Positions 14,974 to 23,920 of a stretch of DNA of 64,000 nt are shown here, one piece after another. This DNA comes from Ilyomonas sp965247435 (lineage in GTDB: Bacteria > Bacteroidota > Bacteroidia > Chitinophagales > Chitinophagaceae). A program made the translations under genes and the position numbers. The DNA lies in NCBI GenBank assembly GCA_965247435.1, contig OZ252019.1, forward strand, positions 248,001 through 312,000, in the 5' to 3' direction. Each line of letters opens with the position of its first letter. Within the stretch, counting starts at the first letter, position 1. Under the pieces are notes generated by a model. That model ran no database searches. It saw only the letters and a list, made by a program, of their open reading frames with translations, and was not told where the DNA came from.

Positions 14974-17487
14974 ATGCTACGAATAGTGAGAAAATTTGCG
15001 GTACTCTTAAGCTGCTTTTTATTAACGACAGGTATAATTGCACAAAAAAAAGCAACGATTTCCGGAAGGGTTTTGAACGAAGACGATAAGCCGTTTGCCG
15101 GTGTATCGGTACAACTGCTTAACAGCAAAAAAGGCATTGCTACCAATGATTCCGGTTATTTTGTATTGCAGGTGGAGGCAGGCCGGGCACTGGCGTTAGT
15201 GTTTAGTTTTACAGGTTATAGAGCCGTTCAAAAAAATTTTTTCCTCACTAATGGAGAAGCAGAAAAGATTACGGTAAAACTTGAGCGCTTTGTGCAGCAG
15301 TTGCAGGGTGTAACGGTAACCGATAACAGAGACCGGGAGCAGCCGGGATTAATAAACATTGATCCTTCCAGAGCCCTCGTTAACCCATCGCCATTGGGAA
15401 ATATAGAAAGCCTGATTAAAGTATTCGTTGGCAGTAATAATGAGCTTACTTCGCAATACAGCGTGCGTGGCGGCAGCTACGATGAAAACCTCGTATATGT
15501 AAACGACTTTGAAGTCTTTCGGCCTTACCTCGTGCACAGTGGCCAGCAGGAAGGCCTGAGCTTCATTAATCCGGAACTAACCGGCGGCGTAAAGTTTTAC
15601 AACGGCGGCTTCCAGGCAAAGTATGGTGATAAGCTGAGTTCTGTACTGGATATTACTTATAAAAGACCGGTAGCAAACGGTGGCTCTGCGTATGTTGGTT
15701 TATTAGAGCAAGGGGTGCATATAGAAGGCGTAGCGCACAAAAAAAAGGTAACTTATTTGGTAGGTGCACGTAACCGCAGTAATAAAAACCTGCTTAGTAG
15801 TCAATCGGTACAAGGTAATTATATTCCTTCCTCGGCAGACATTCAAGGTTTATTTACCTGGCAGCTAAGCCCGAAATGGCAACTGGAAGCGCTGGGTAAT
15901 TATTCACAGACGCGCTTTACCTTATTCCCAGAAGAAAATAAACTGACTGCCAGTTCTTTTTCGCCATTGTACCCGCAAAATGTACAGGTAAATATTAATT
16001 TTCAGGGGCGGGAAAAGGACAAGTACAGTACCGGCTTTGCGGGGTTAACCGCCATTAACCAGTTACATAAAAACCTGCGCTTTAAATGGATGCTAAGCTA
16101 TTTTGAAAATAATGAAGCGGAAAATATAGACATCACCGGAGCCTATCTTTTTGGCGAGCGGGATGTTGACCCAAACAGCGCATCGTTTGATAATATCATC
16201 AATCCCCTGGGCAAAGGCATTTATCAGAATTTTTCACGTAATACCCTATCCATCCGGGTATTAAACGCACAGCACAAAGGCTATTTAAACACAGGCCGGC
16301 ATTACCTGCAATGGGGTAATAGTATAGAGCAGCAGACCATTCACGACCATCAAAACGAATGGAGTTATAATGACTCTGCAGGTTACTCGTTGCCCTATAC
16401 GCCGGGCGGCGCTTTGCAGCTTCGTGATGTAATAAAAGCGGATGCAGCTTTTGATATCACAAGGCTTAGCGGTTACCTGCAGGATAATTTCCAATTGAAA
16501 GATTCGGCTGATTTTGTACTGCAGGCCGGCATTCGCTACAACTATAACACACTTAACAAAGAGTTGCTGGTCTCGCCGAGGGTAAGCTTTTCTTTTAAAC
16601 CAAAAAGCTGGCAGAAAGATATTGTTTTCAAAGGTTCTGCCGGCTTGTATGGCCAGCCGCCTTTTTACCGGGAAATGCGCCGGTACGATGGCAGCCTTAA
16701 CAAGGATCTGAAAGCTCAGAAAAGTATGCAGGTAACGGCAGGTTTCGATTACAGCTTTAAAATGTTTGACCGTGCGGCACGTTTCGCTACAGAAATTTAT
16801 TATAAAAATATGACGGCTGTTGATCCCTATGATATAGACAATGTACGTGTACGGTACTATGGAAACAACAACGCCAAAGCTTACGCGTATGGAATTGAAG
16901 GCAGGCTGTTTGGCGAGGTGGTAAAGGATGCGGAAAGCTGGATAAGCCTGGGTATTATGCGTACGCGGGAAAATCTGGATGGTGATATGTACACCAGTTA
17001 TTATAACAGCGCAGGCGAACTGATTACTTCGCGTGTTGCAGATAAAAGAGTTGCCGATAGCGCAGTAAACAGTATTGGCTGGCTGCGCAGGCCGACCGAC
17101 CGGCTGATAACCTTCGGGATGTTTTTCCAGGATTATTTAAGTACCAATAAGAATATAAAAGTTTATTTAAATACCTTGTATGGCAGCAACCTGCCGTATA
17201 ATATTCCGGGCAGCACGCGCTACCGCAATTCACTGGAAATACCTGCTTATATACGTGCCGATATCGGGTTCAGCGCCTTGTTATTGGATGCGGAAAAACA
17301 ACAGCGGAGCCATTCGCCATTCCGGTCTTTTAAAAGCATCTGGGCAAGCTTTGAAGTATTTAATTTAATTGATCATTCCAATACCATCAGCTATTTACTC
17401 ATCAAAGACTTTCAAAACAACACTTTTGCACTGCCAAACAGGCTAACACCCCGGCTGGTAAATTTTAAAATTGCTGCAAGCTGGTAA
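14974..17487 (+). CDS. TonB-dependent receptor with carboxypeptidase-like regulatory domain
   Basis: Outer-membrane active transporter of 837 residues. From ATG 14974 there is a signal peptide (MLRIVRKFAVLLSCFLLTTG), a CarboxypepD_reg-like beta-sandwich (about 27-105; ISGRVLNEDDKPFAGVSV), a plug domain (about 120-230; SVRGGSYDENLVYVNDFEV), and a 22-strand barrel rich in aromatic alternations. No SusD partner is adjacent, so this is a solitary receptor whose substrate is unknown. The longer ORF start at 14920 would place a hydrophobic stretch ahead of the signal peptide and is rejected. The stop codon is 3 nt from the convergent ridA stop. Confidence 0.92.
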   Translation: MLRIVRKFAVLLSCFLLTTGIIAQKKATISGRVLNEDDKPFAGVSVQLLNSKKGIATNDSGYFVLQVEAGRALALVFSFTGYRAVQKNFFLTNGEAEKITVKLERFVQQLQGVTVTDNRDREQPGLINIDPSRALVNPSPLGNIESLIKVFVGSNNELTSQYSVRGGSYDENLVYVNDFEVFRPYLVHSGQQEGLSFINPELTGGVKFYNGGFQAKYGDKLSSVLDITYKRPVANGGSAYVGLLEQGVHIEGVAHKKKVTYLVGARNRSNKNLLSSQSVQGNYIPSSADIQGLFTWQLSPKWQLEALGNYSQTRFTLFPEENKLTASSFSPLYPQNVQVNINFQGREKDKYSTGFAGLTAINQLHKNLRFKWMLSYFENNEAENIDITGAYLFGERDVDPNSASFDNIINPLGKGIYQNFSRNTLSIRVLNAQHKGYLNTGRHYLQWGNSIEQQTIHDHQNEWSYNDSAGYSLPYTPGGALQLRDVIKADAAFDITRLSGYLQDNFQLKDSADFVLQAGIRYNYNTLNKELLVSPRVSFSFKPKSWQKDIVFKGSAGLYGQPPFYREMRRYDGSLNKDLKAQKSMQVTAGFDYSFKMFDRAARFATEIYYKNMTAVDPYDIDNVRVRYYGNNNAKAYAYGIEGRLFGEVVKDAESWISLGIMRTRENLDGDMYTSYYNSAGELITSRVADKRVADSAVNSIGWLRRPTDRLITFGMFFQDYLSTNKNIKVYLNTLYGSNLPYNIPGSTRYRNSLEIPAYIRADIGFSALLLDAEKQQRSHSPFRSFKSIWASFEVFNLIDHSNTISYLLIKDFQNNTFALPNRLTPRLVNFKIAASW

Positions 17488-17490
17488 AAC

Positions 17491-17877
17491 TTACGGATGT
17501 ACAGCGGCGATCATGCTTATTTCCACGTTTACACCTTTGGGTAAGGCTTTTACGGCAATCGTTTCGCGTGCCGGAAACTCTCCTTCAAAGTAGCTGCCAT
17601 ACACGTCATTAACAGCGCCAAACAAACTCATATCGCTTAAAAACATACTTGTCTTTACTACATGATCAAAAGTGAGCCCTGCTTCGCTTAAGACAGCATG
17701 CAGGTTTTTCATCACCTGTTTGGCTTCTGCCGTAATATCACCTATGATTAATTCATTGTTTTGCGGGTTAATGGCAACCTGCCCGCTGAGAAACAACAAG
17801 CCACCAGCCTGGATTGCCTGGCTATAGGGGCCGATAGGCCTGGGCGCCTTTTCTGTCTGAATTATTTGTTTAGACAT
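17491..17877 (-). CDS. ridA: RidA family enamine/imine deaminase
   Basis: RidA hydrolyses reactive enamine and imine intermediates released by PLP enzymes such as threonine dehydratase, protecting other PLP enzymes. The 128 residues match family length. Signatures are APRPIGPYSQAIQAGGLLFL at the N-terminus, the NLHAVLSEAGLTFDHVVK helix, and the C-terminal FPARETIAVKALPKGVNVEI with the substrate-carboxylate-binding Arg. It is convergent with the TonB receptor, with 3 nt between stops, and divergent from tsaB. Confidence 0.96.
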   Translation of the reverse strand: MSKQIIQTEKAPRPIGPYSQAIQAGGLLFLSGQVAINPQNNELIIGDITAEAKQVMKNLHAVLSEAGLTFDHVVKTSMFLSDMSLFGAVNDVYGSYFEGEFPARETIAVKALPKGVNVEISMIAAVHP

Positions 17878-18021
17878 AAATGGAAATTTTATTTAAGGAA
17901 GAGCAAATTGCAGCAATTTCGGCAAACGGGCGTCCCTTATTTTTATAATCTTTGTATAAAGGAAACTGTTTTTAATTAGAGGTTAGTATATCATTATTAC
18001 GCTATATAAATTTTAAATTTC

Positions 18022-18690
18022 ATGGCTTTTGTGTTACTGATAGATACTGCGGCTGCAACGGCAGGTATAGGCTTTGCAAACAGTGAAGATATTATTGCCC
18101 AACAGACCAACGAAGAGCAAAAAGACCATGCGGCTTTTGTACAACCTGCTATTCGGCAACTGGCGCGGTTAAACAATTTATCGCTGCAGGATGTAGAAGC
18201 CGTTGCTGTTGTTAATGGCCCGGGCAGCTATACCGGTTTGCGGGTAGGGCTTGCATCGGCTAAAGGATTGTGCTATGCATTAAACAAGCCGCTGATACTT
18301 ATAAATACATTGGAAGCAATGGCGCTGGCAACTATTGAACTGTTTCCGGATGAGACCGTACTTCATTGCCCGCTGGTTGATGCGCGCCGGATGGAAGTAT
18401 TCACGGCCGTGTATAATAATCAGTTGGAAACAGTATTGGCACCGCAGCCTTTAATTTTAACGGAAAACAGTTTTCAGGAGTTTCTTAACCGGCGGGTAAT
18501 ATTTTCCGGAAGCGGAGCCATAAAAATGCAGACTTTAATCAACCATTTCAATGGTGTTTTTTCGCAGGCCAGGTACACGTTGCAGCAGGTAAATAAATTA
18601 GCACAGAAAGCATGTATAATTGAACAATTTGCAGATATTGCCTACTCGGAGCCCTTTTATTTAAAAAACTTCTATATCTTTTCAAGATAA
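18022..18690 (+). CDS. tsaB: tRNA threonylcarbamoyladenosine biosynthesis protein TsaB
   Basis: TsaB is the scaffold partner of TsaD in making t6A37 of ANN-decoding tRNAs. The 222-residue protein has the ASKHA-fold N-terminus LLIDTAAATAGIGFA and the family signature VNGPGSYTGLRVGLASAKG (about residues 64-82), followed by NTLEAMA. The C-terminal lobe is less conserved, as usual. It appears to be transcribed alone from the ridA-tsaB divergent region. TsaD, TsaC and TsaE are not in the window. Confidence 0.94.
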   Translation: MAFVLLIDTAAATAGIGFANSEDIIAQQTNEEQKDHAAFVQPAIRQLARLNNLSLQDVEAVAVVNGPGSYTGLRVGLASAKGLCYALNKPLILINTLEAMALATIELFPDETVLHCPLVDARRMEVFTAVYNNQLETVLAPQPLILTENSFQEFLNRRVIFSGSGAIKMQTLINHFNGVFSQARYTLQQVNKLAQKACIIEQFADIAYSEPFYLKNFYIFSR

Positions 18691-18770
18691 TTTTAATTTT
18701 ATTATAATAAGTTGTTTATTTGTAAAAAATACTTAGACGCTCATTCTCAATATCCTAATATATCAACAAA

Positions 18771-19118
18771 ATGCTTACAACCGCACACACTCCCTACGTA
18801 AACCTTACTAATCCCGATAGTAAGGAACAAACAAAAGTTGATTTTTTACATATAAAGAAATCAGCACTAATACTCCGGGCTATGAACCACAAACTAAGGC
18901 AGCAAATGATTAAACTGCTGGATGAAAGTGGAAAGCTGACCGTTACAGAATTGTATATTAAACTTCGCTTGGAGCAGTCCGTTGCATCGCAGCATCTGGC
19001 TATCCTGCGCCGTGCGGGTATCGTGGTTACGAAGCGCGACGGTAAGTTTATATATTATGCCATTAATTACCCGCGTATTAAAGAAATTAACACCTTCGTA
19101 GAAAGCCTCATAGCATAA
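18771..19118 (+). CDS. ArsR/SmtB family winged-helix regulator (cysteine-free)
   Basis: A 115-residue winged-helix repressor of the ArsR type: MNHKLRQQMIKLLDESGKLTVTELYIKL forms the first helices, then EQSVASQHLAILRRAGIV is the recognition helix region and TKRDGKFIYYAIN is the beta wing. It sits 70 nt upstream of the MBL/rhodanese gene, on the same strand. That is the arrangement of BigR/SqrR-type regulators controlling persulfide dioxygenase genes. Those sense persulfides through paired Cys residues, but this protein has no Cys at all, so the signal or sensing mode must differ. Autoregulation and control of the next gene are inferred from position only. Confidence 0.88.
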   Translation: MLTTAHTPYVNLTNPDSKEQTKVDFLHIKKSALILRAMNHKLRQQMIKLLDESGKLTVTELYIKLRLEQSVASQHLAILRRAGIVVTKRDGKFIYYAINYPRIKEINTFVESLIA

Positions 19119-19168
19119 AATTGCGTTAGAAAGCAGCCTTTTAAAACATCGTCCCAACCACCTCTTTA

Positions 19169-19176
19169 TCTTTGCT
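19169..19176 (+). promoter_or_regulatory. TAnnTTTG -7 box (TATCTTTG)
   Basis: TATCTTTG ends 12 nt before the ATG of the MBL/rhodanese gene. It indicates a promoter of its own inside the gap after the ArsR gene, which would be the natural target of that repressor. No clear -33 box is seen. Confidence 0.5.
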
Positions 19177-19188
19177 CAAAGATATATA

Positions 19189-20601
19189 ATGTATATAGAG
19201 CAATTGTACACCAACTGTATCAGCGAGGCAGCTTATTATATTGAAAGTGACGGTGAGGCGGCTATTGTAGACCCCTTGCGGGACATAGAAGTGTACCTGC
19301 AGCTTGCGCAAGATCGTAAGGCAACTATCAAATATATTTTTGAAACCCATTTTCATGCTGATTTTATCAGTGGCCATCTCGACCTGAGTAAAGCTACCGG
19401 TGCGCCTATTATTTTTGGCCCTGATACAAAGGCCAAATTCGATGTAACGATTGCAGAAGATGGCCGGCTTTTCTCGTTGGGTAACATTTTTCTGGAAGTG
19501 CTTCATACACCGGGCCATACGCTCGAAAGTACCTGTTATCTTGTTAAGGACGAAACGAATAGAGACTACGCGGTATTCACGGGCGATACTTTGTTTGTAG
19601 GAGATGTGGGCCGGCCCGATCTTGCCCAGCAGCAGGAATTGCTTACCATTACCGATCTTGCCGGAATGCTGTATGAAAGCCTGCAGCAAAAAATCTTACC
19701 CTTATCCGATGAAGTAATTGTTTATCCTGCACACGGACCGGGCAGCAGTTGTGGCAAAAATCTTGGCCCGCATACGTATAGTACTATCGGGGAAGAGAAG
19801 AAAAGTAATTATGCATTGCAACCACAAACAAAAGAAGCTTTCGTTAAAGCGGTTACGGATGGGCTTACAGCGCCACCGCAGTATTTTCCGTTAAATGCCC
19901 AAATCAATAAAGAAGGCTATGAGGCGCTGGATGCTATTTTGGAAAAAGGTTTAATACCATTAGGTACAAAGGCATTTAAAAAAGCCGCACAGCGCGATGA
20001 TGTTGTGTTGCTCGATGCCCGGCATGCAGATGTCTTCACGCAGGGCTTTGTTCCCGGTTCAATCAGTATCGGGCTTGAAGGCCGTTTTGCAGAATGGGCC
20101 GGCAGTCTTTTACCTTTCGACAAAATCATCTTGCTTATTACAGAAAATGGCAAAGAAAAAGAAACCATTATACGGCTGGCCCGGGTAGGTTTTGAGAAGT
20201 TTGCCGGTTATCTGGAAGGTAGTTACAAGGCCTGGGCAGCGGCAGGGGAGCCAATAGATATGATAATTGGTGTTGATGCGGATGAAGTGGCTATGGACAT
20301 ACCGTTTGATGAACATTTAGTAATTGTTGATGTACGCAAAGAAGTAGAATATGCTGATGGTCATGTGCAGGATGCGGTTAATATTCCATTGAACAACCTT
20401 ATTGATCCGGCAAGCATGGCTGGTATTAGCGATACAGATAACCTTTACCTGCATTGTGCAGGCGGTTATAGAAGTGTAATCGCTGCTTCGCTAATGAAAC
20501 GGGAAGGCATTCACAACCTGCGAAATATTAATGGCGGATATGCTGCACTTAAAGAAGAACATAAAATTAAAACCGCAAAAAGTACAGAAGTACTTAATTA
20601 A
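19189..20601 (+). CDS. MBL-fold hydrolase with two rhodanese domains (persulfide dioxygenase-like)
   Basis: The 470-residue fusion has an ETHE1/BLH-type metallo-beta-lactamase domain (about 1-240) with metal motif THFHADFISGH (53-63), later His in HTPGHT and PAHGPG, and Asp in TGDTLFVGDVGRPDL. Two rhodanese domains follow (about 255-360 and 370-465). The first lacks the catalytic Cys (the loop reads ITENGKE), while the second keeps it in HCAGGYRS. Such proteins oxidise glutathione or low-molecular-weight persulfide to sulfite and pass sulfane sulfur to the rhodanese. It likely detoxifies sulfide-derived persulfide in the cytoplasm. It follows the ArsR gene and ends at a strong terminator. Confidence 0.92.
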   Translation: MYIEQLYTNCISEAAYYIESDGEAAIVDPLRDIEVYLQLAQDRKATIKYIFETHFHADFISGHLDLSKATGAPIIFGPDTKAKFDVTIAEDGRLFSLGNIFLEVLHTPGHTLESTCYLVKDETNRDYAVFTGDTLFVGDVGRPDLAQQQELLTITDLAGMLYESLQQKILPLSDEVIVYPAHGPGSSCGKNLGPHTYSTIGEEKKSNYALQPQTKEAFVKAVTDGLTAPPQYFPLNAQINKEGYEALDAILEKGLIPLGTKAFKKAAQRDDVVLLDARHADVFTQGFVPGSISIGLEGRFAEWAGSLLPFDKIILLITENGKEKETIIRLARVGFEKFAGYLEGSYKAWAAAGEPIDMIIGVDADEVAMDIPFDEHLVIVDVRKEVEYADGHVQDAVNIPLNNLIDPASMAGISDTDNLYLHCAGGYRSVIAASLMKREGIHNLRNINGGYAALKEEHKIKTAKSTEVLN

Positions 20602-20623
20602 CTACATTTATTTTATACCGTAT

Positions 20624-20656
20624 AACTAAAGACCGGCAACCCGGTCTTTAGTTTTT
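20624..20656 (+). terminator. intrinsic terminator
   Basis: Perfect 13-nt stem AACTAAAGACCGG / CCGGTCTTTAGTT around a CAAC loop, followed by a T-run. It ends the MBL/rhodanese transcript. Confidence 0.9.
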
Positions 20657-20765
20657 AGAATGCTACAACAGGTAAGTCTGCGGTAACAAATGTGGTATCA
20701 AATAATAATTACACAGTATTGGTAATTAAGGAAGTAGTTATAATGGAAGAATACCCAACCCGGCA

Positions 20766-21446
20766 CTATTTAAATGTTCTGATACCATTATCATAAGAGA
20801 TGAATATGCCATCATCCCCATAGTAAGCTTGCGGGTATTGTGAATTTTGTTCGCTGTTTTTGATTACTACGCGCCAGGCCTTCACTAATTTTTCGGGCAT
20901 GTAGCTGGCGCCGGCATTCAGGTTGAAATATCCAAATTCGGCGGCCAGGCAGGTGTCTTTATATTTATCGCCTGCGCCGTCATATTCCTCCGCGCTGTTT
21001 AAAAATAATGTTCTCAATTCGTTCAGCGATAAATCAGGTTTTGTGTCTAATGAGGTGCCTAAGCTTAACTCCCCGCCCACACCAGATAATTTGTCTTCCA
21101 GAAAAACGTACGACATATAACCGGTTAAAATTCTTAACCCGTTGGCATATTGTTCTACCCGGACAACTTTTTCGTCCAGCCTTGCATACGGTTCATATAA
21201 TGTTTGCAGGGTATCGTGAACATAATCGTAGTACCGGAAGTTGCTGTTGTCTATGTTATTGTTTTTAAACAGCACATTCACAATTGGTACAGCGGCAGCA
21301 TCAATGGCATGCGGGCTTATAGGAACAACAAGCTGTTCTATACAGCCAGTACCACTGAATGTTTTCTTTTGAACGGTAACTGGTTCTTTGGTACAGGAAG
21401 TAAATAAGCAAACAAGCGCTCCTGCTATAAATGCGAATTGTTTCAT
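20766..21446 (-). CDS. hypothetical lipoprotein, 226 aa
   Basis: The N-terminus MKQFAFIAGALVCLFTSCTK has a lipoprotein signal with lipobox LFTSC (C18), so the mature protein should be anchored in the envelope. The rest has no recognised domain. It is Tyr- and Asn-rich with beta-strand-like segments (VVRVEQYANGLRILTGYMSYVFL), and one internal Cys pair candidate (C35 and a later Cys in YKDTCLAAEFGYF). It is followed on the minus strand by nothing obvious and preceded by the PolX-like gene about 60 nt upstream. Function unknown. Confidence 0.75.
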   Translation of the reverse strand: MKQFAFIAGALVCLFTSCTKEPVTVQKKTFSGTGCIEQLVVPISPHAIDAAAVPIVNVLFKNNNIDNSNFRYYDYVHDTLQTLYEPYARLDEKVVRVEQYANGLRILTGYMSYVFLEDKLSGVGGELSLGTSLDTKPDLSLNELRTLFLNSAEEYDGAGDKYKDTCLAAEFGYFNLNAGASYMPEKLVKAWRVVIKNSEQNSQYPQAYYGDDGIFISYDNGIRTFK

Positions 21447-21509
21447 TAAAATATTTTTCGGGTTGATGATTTTTTTCTAAATAACGTTGCACTTTACTTA
21501 AATTATTAA

Positions 21510-23177
21510 TCAGCGCTTTGCTTTTTGTGCCGCAATAAATGCTTCAAACTGCTGCAGGCTATAACTGCTAAGGTTTTGTCGTTTTGTAAGTCCGGCTTTT
21601 TGCGCAGCCAACACGCCATAATAAATAGCATCAAAGCCATTTACAGAGTGCGCATCGGGATTGATTGAAATAAGTACGCCTTTCTCCAGCGCATAATCAA
21701 TATAGCGCCAATCCATATCAAGGCGGTAAGGGCTGGCATTCAGTTCAATTACCACGTTGCTGGCAGCACAGGCATTAATAATAGTTTTATGGTCAACCGG
21801 GTAGCCGTTGCGGCTAAGCAGCAGCCTGCCCGTCATATGGCCCAAAATGCTGGTATAAGGGTTTTCTATAGCCGCCAGCAATCGTTTCATAGCTTTTTCT
21901 TCATTCATTTTCAAATTGCTGTGAACAGAAGCTATTATAATATCAAATGTTGATAACACATTTGGAGCATAATCCAGGCTGCCATCATTCAGTATATCAC
22001 TCTCGATGCTTTTAAAAATTTTAAAAGGCGCAAGCTGTTCATTCAACTCCGCTATTTCCTGATGCTGCGCTATTATACGTTCTTCATACAGACCTTTTGC
22101 GTAGGTTGCCGTTTTAGAGTGATCGCTAATAACGAGATACTGGAAGCCCTTTTCTTTAGCGGCATTTGCCATTGCTGAAATAGTATTCGAGCCATCACTC
22201 CAGGTACTATGCGAATGTATGATGGCGGTAATGTCTGCCGGCTGAATTATCTGTGGTAGTTTATCTTGTTTTGCTGCGCTAATAGTAGCCGGGTTTTCAC
22301 GCAGGAAGGCAGGAATAAAAGCGATGCCGGCCTGCTGAAATATAGCTTCTTCGCTGCTGTATTGTTTTTGTAACGTAAATTCCTGCTGCCATGCTTGTAA
22401 AAATGATTCACTGCAACTGGTGGAGAAAAGTTTGGAAAACTGGTTTGAGTGGTTTGCTAAATGGAATTTCAATTCTACATTATGCGGACTTTTGAACGTT
22501 GCTGTTTCTGTATTGATTAAAACTTCTTCACACTGTTGCTGATGAAAATAATTTTTTATTTCATCCGAAGAAAGCGTTGTTATCCACTCTATCTGTTCTA
22601 CTATTTCCAAATGTCTTCGTATTGCGCCGGTAAGCAGGAAAGTGTAATGCTGAAAAGCCGACTCCAACTGCCGGGTTAATTCTTCTGCATAACCGATAAT
22701 TTCTGCATATAAATAACGTCCCTGGTTCTGCAGATAAAACTCGATTGCCTCCTTAATGTTTTGCTGTGTTTTTTCACCAAAGCCTTTGTACAGCATCAAA
22801 CGGTTTTCGTTGCACGCATACAGCAATTCACCAATTGTTTCTACTTCCAGTTCTGTCCATATTGTAGCGATCTTTTTAGCGCCCAAGCCTTTAATTTTCA
22901 GCATCTCCATTACCCCGAGCGGCGTTTTTTGTACGTATTCGTTCAGCAGCGGTAACTCGCCGGTTTGTAATTGTTGCGTTATTTTATTGGCAATGGCATC
23001 GCCAATGCCTTTAATGCTTTGTATTTTTTCTGCCGGTAGCAGGGCAAGCTCTACTGGTAATTTATCTATAGCGAAGGCTGCGTTGGAGTAAGATTTCGAC
23101 TTAAAACTGTTCTCTCCATGGATGTCCATTAGTTTGGCAAGCAGCGAAAAATTATCGGCGATGGCGCTGTTATTCAT
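21510..23177 (-). CDS. PolX-like protein: helix-hairpin-helix, degenerate polymerase and PHP domains
   Basis: The 555 residues follow the bacterial PolX order. An 8-kDa-like helical N-terminus carries HhH motifs (SIKGIGDAIANKI, KIKGLGAKKI, YKGFGEKTQ; about 54-140). A family X polymerase palm follows (about 150-290), then a C-terminal PHP phosphoesterase (about 315-555) beginning HSHSTWSDG (321-329) with SDHSKTATYA (351-360). In the palm, the usual GS-x-RRG...GDIDIL signature reads TGAIRRHLEIVEQIEWI, so both metal-binding Asp are replaced (Gln and Glu). Polymerase activity is therefore unlikely, while the PHP exonuclease/endonuclease looks intact. A role in DNA repair end-processing is inferred. 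Confidence 0.88.
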   Translation of the reverse strand: MNNSAIADNFSLLAKLMDIHGENSFKSKSYSNAAFAIDKLPVELALLPAEKIQSIKGIGDAIANKITQQLQTGELPLLNEYVQKTPLGVMEMLKIKGLGAKKIATIWTELEVETIGELLYACNENRLMLYKGFGEKTQQNIKEAIEFYLQNQGRYLYAEIIGYAEELTRQLESAFQHYTFLLTGAIRRHLEIVEQIEWITTLSSDEIKNYFHQQQCEEVLINTETATFKSPHNVELKFHLANHSNQFSKLFSTSCSESFLQAWQQEFTLQKQYSSEEAIFQQAGIAFIPAFLRENPATISAAKQDKLPQIIQPADITAIIHSHSTWSDGSNTISAMANAAKEKGFQYLVISDHSKTATYAKGLYEERIIAQHQEIAELNEQLAPFKIFKSIESDILNDGSLDYAPNVLSTFDIIIASVHSNLKMNEEKAMKRLLAAIENPYTSILGHMTGRLLLSRNGYPVDHKTIINACAASNVVIELNASPYRLDMDWRYIDYALEKGVLISINPDAHSVNGFDAIYYGVLAAQKAGLTKRQNLSSYSLQQFEAFIAAQKAKR

Positions 23178-23249
23178 GTTGCGAATGTAAAAAGAACAGG
23201 GAATACATCACTATGAAAAAAGCAGGCTGCCTGATATTGGAACAGCAAA

Positions 23250-23275
23250 AAATCCCGGCTTTGTAGCCGGGATTT
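23250..23275 (-). terminator. intrinsic terminator
   Basis: Stem AAATCCCGGCT / AGCCGGGATTT around a short TTGT loop; on the minus strand it is followed by a T-run. It lies 28 nt after the stop of the histone-H1-like gene and ends that transcript. Confidence 0.85.
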
Positions 23276-23302
23276 GAAATTTACATTTTACAAAAACATC
23301 AG

Positions 23303-23533
23303 TTATTTTGATGCTTTTTTAGTAGCTGCTTTTTTGGTAGAACCGGTAGCGGCCTTTTTTGCAGTTGCTACTTTTTTAGGAGCGGCTGCTTTTTTAGTTG
23401 CAGTAGCGACCTTTTTTGCAGTTGCTGCTTTTTTAGGAGCGGCTGCCTTTTTAGTTGCAGTAGCGGCCTTTTTTGGCGCCGCTTTTTTTGCAGTTGCTGC
23501 TTTACCTGTAGCAGCTTTTTTTGCAGTTGCCAT
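23303..23533 (-). CDS. histone H1-like Ala/Lys-rich DNA-binding protein
   Basis: A 76-residue protein made almost only of Ala, Lys, Thr and a few Pro (MATAKKAATGKAATAKKAAP...), like eukaryotic H1 tails and the bacterial Hc1/AlgP-type low-complexity proteins. It should bind DNA or RNA through charge. The gene contains a 57-nt direct tandem repeat (23361-23417 and 23418-23474, differing at three positions), i.e. a 19-residue unit present twice, so copy number may vary between strains. It lies downstream of rpmA on the same strand, but has its own spacing (76 nt) and terminator. Confidence 0.85.
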   Translation of the reverse strand: MATAKKAATGKAATAKKAAPKKAATATKKAAAPKKAATAKKVATATKKAAAPKKVATAKKAATGSTKKAATKKASK

Positions 23534-23609
23534 GTTTGTACGATTTAATGGTTAGTAAATATGCCATAAAAGTACATAACTTATGCCAACTACGAAAAAA
23601 TAAATATGC

Positions 23610-23876
23610 TTAAGCTGTTGCTTCAACAGCATTTACAGAAATGCTGGTTTTGTTATTTCTTGTTTTTCTGAATTCAATAATACCATCCGTTAATGCAAAC
23701 AGGGTAAAGTCTCTGCCAACACCCACATTTTTGCCGGGATGATATTGTGTGCCACGTTGCCGTACAATGATATTGCCGGCTATTGCCGGCTGACCGCCGT
23801 AAATTTTTACGCCAATTCGCTTACTGTTGGAGTCACGGCCGTTTTTTACACTGCCTTCCCCTTTTTTATGAGCCAT
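23610..23876 (-). CDS. rpmA: 50S ribosomal protein bL27
   Basis: bL27 lies near the peptidyl transferase centre of the 50S subunit. The 88-residue protein starts MAHKKGEGSVKNGRDSNSKR, which is the family signature. It continues with GGQPAIAGNIIVRQRGTQYHPG and GRDFTLFALTDG. There is no N-terminal extension needing protease cleavage, unlike Firmicutes bL27. It is the second gene of the conserved rplU-rpmA pair, 44 nt downstream of rplU. Confidence 0.98.
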   Translation of the reverse strand: MAHKKGEGSVKNGRDSNSKRIGVKIYGGQPAIAGNIIVRQRGTQYHPGKNVGVGRDFTLFALTDGIIEFRKTRNNKTSISVNAVEATA

Positions 23877-23920
23877 AAAATTATTTAATAATTATAAAAG
23901 AATATATAGTGCTGACTGTA

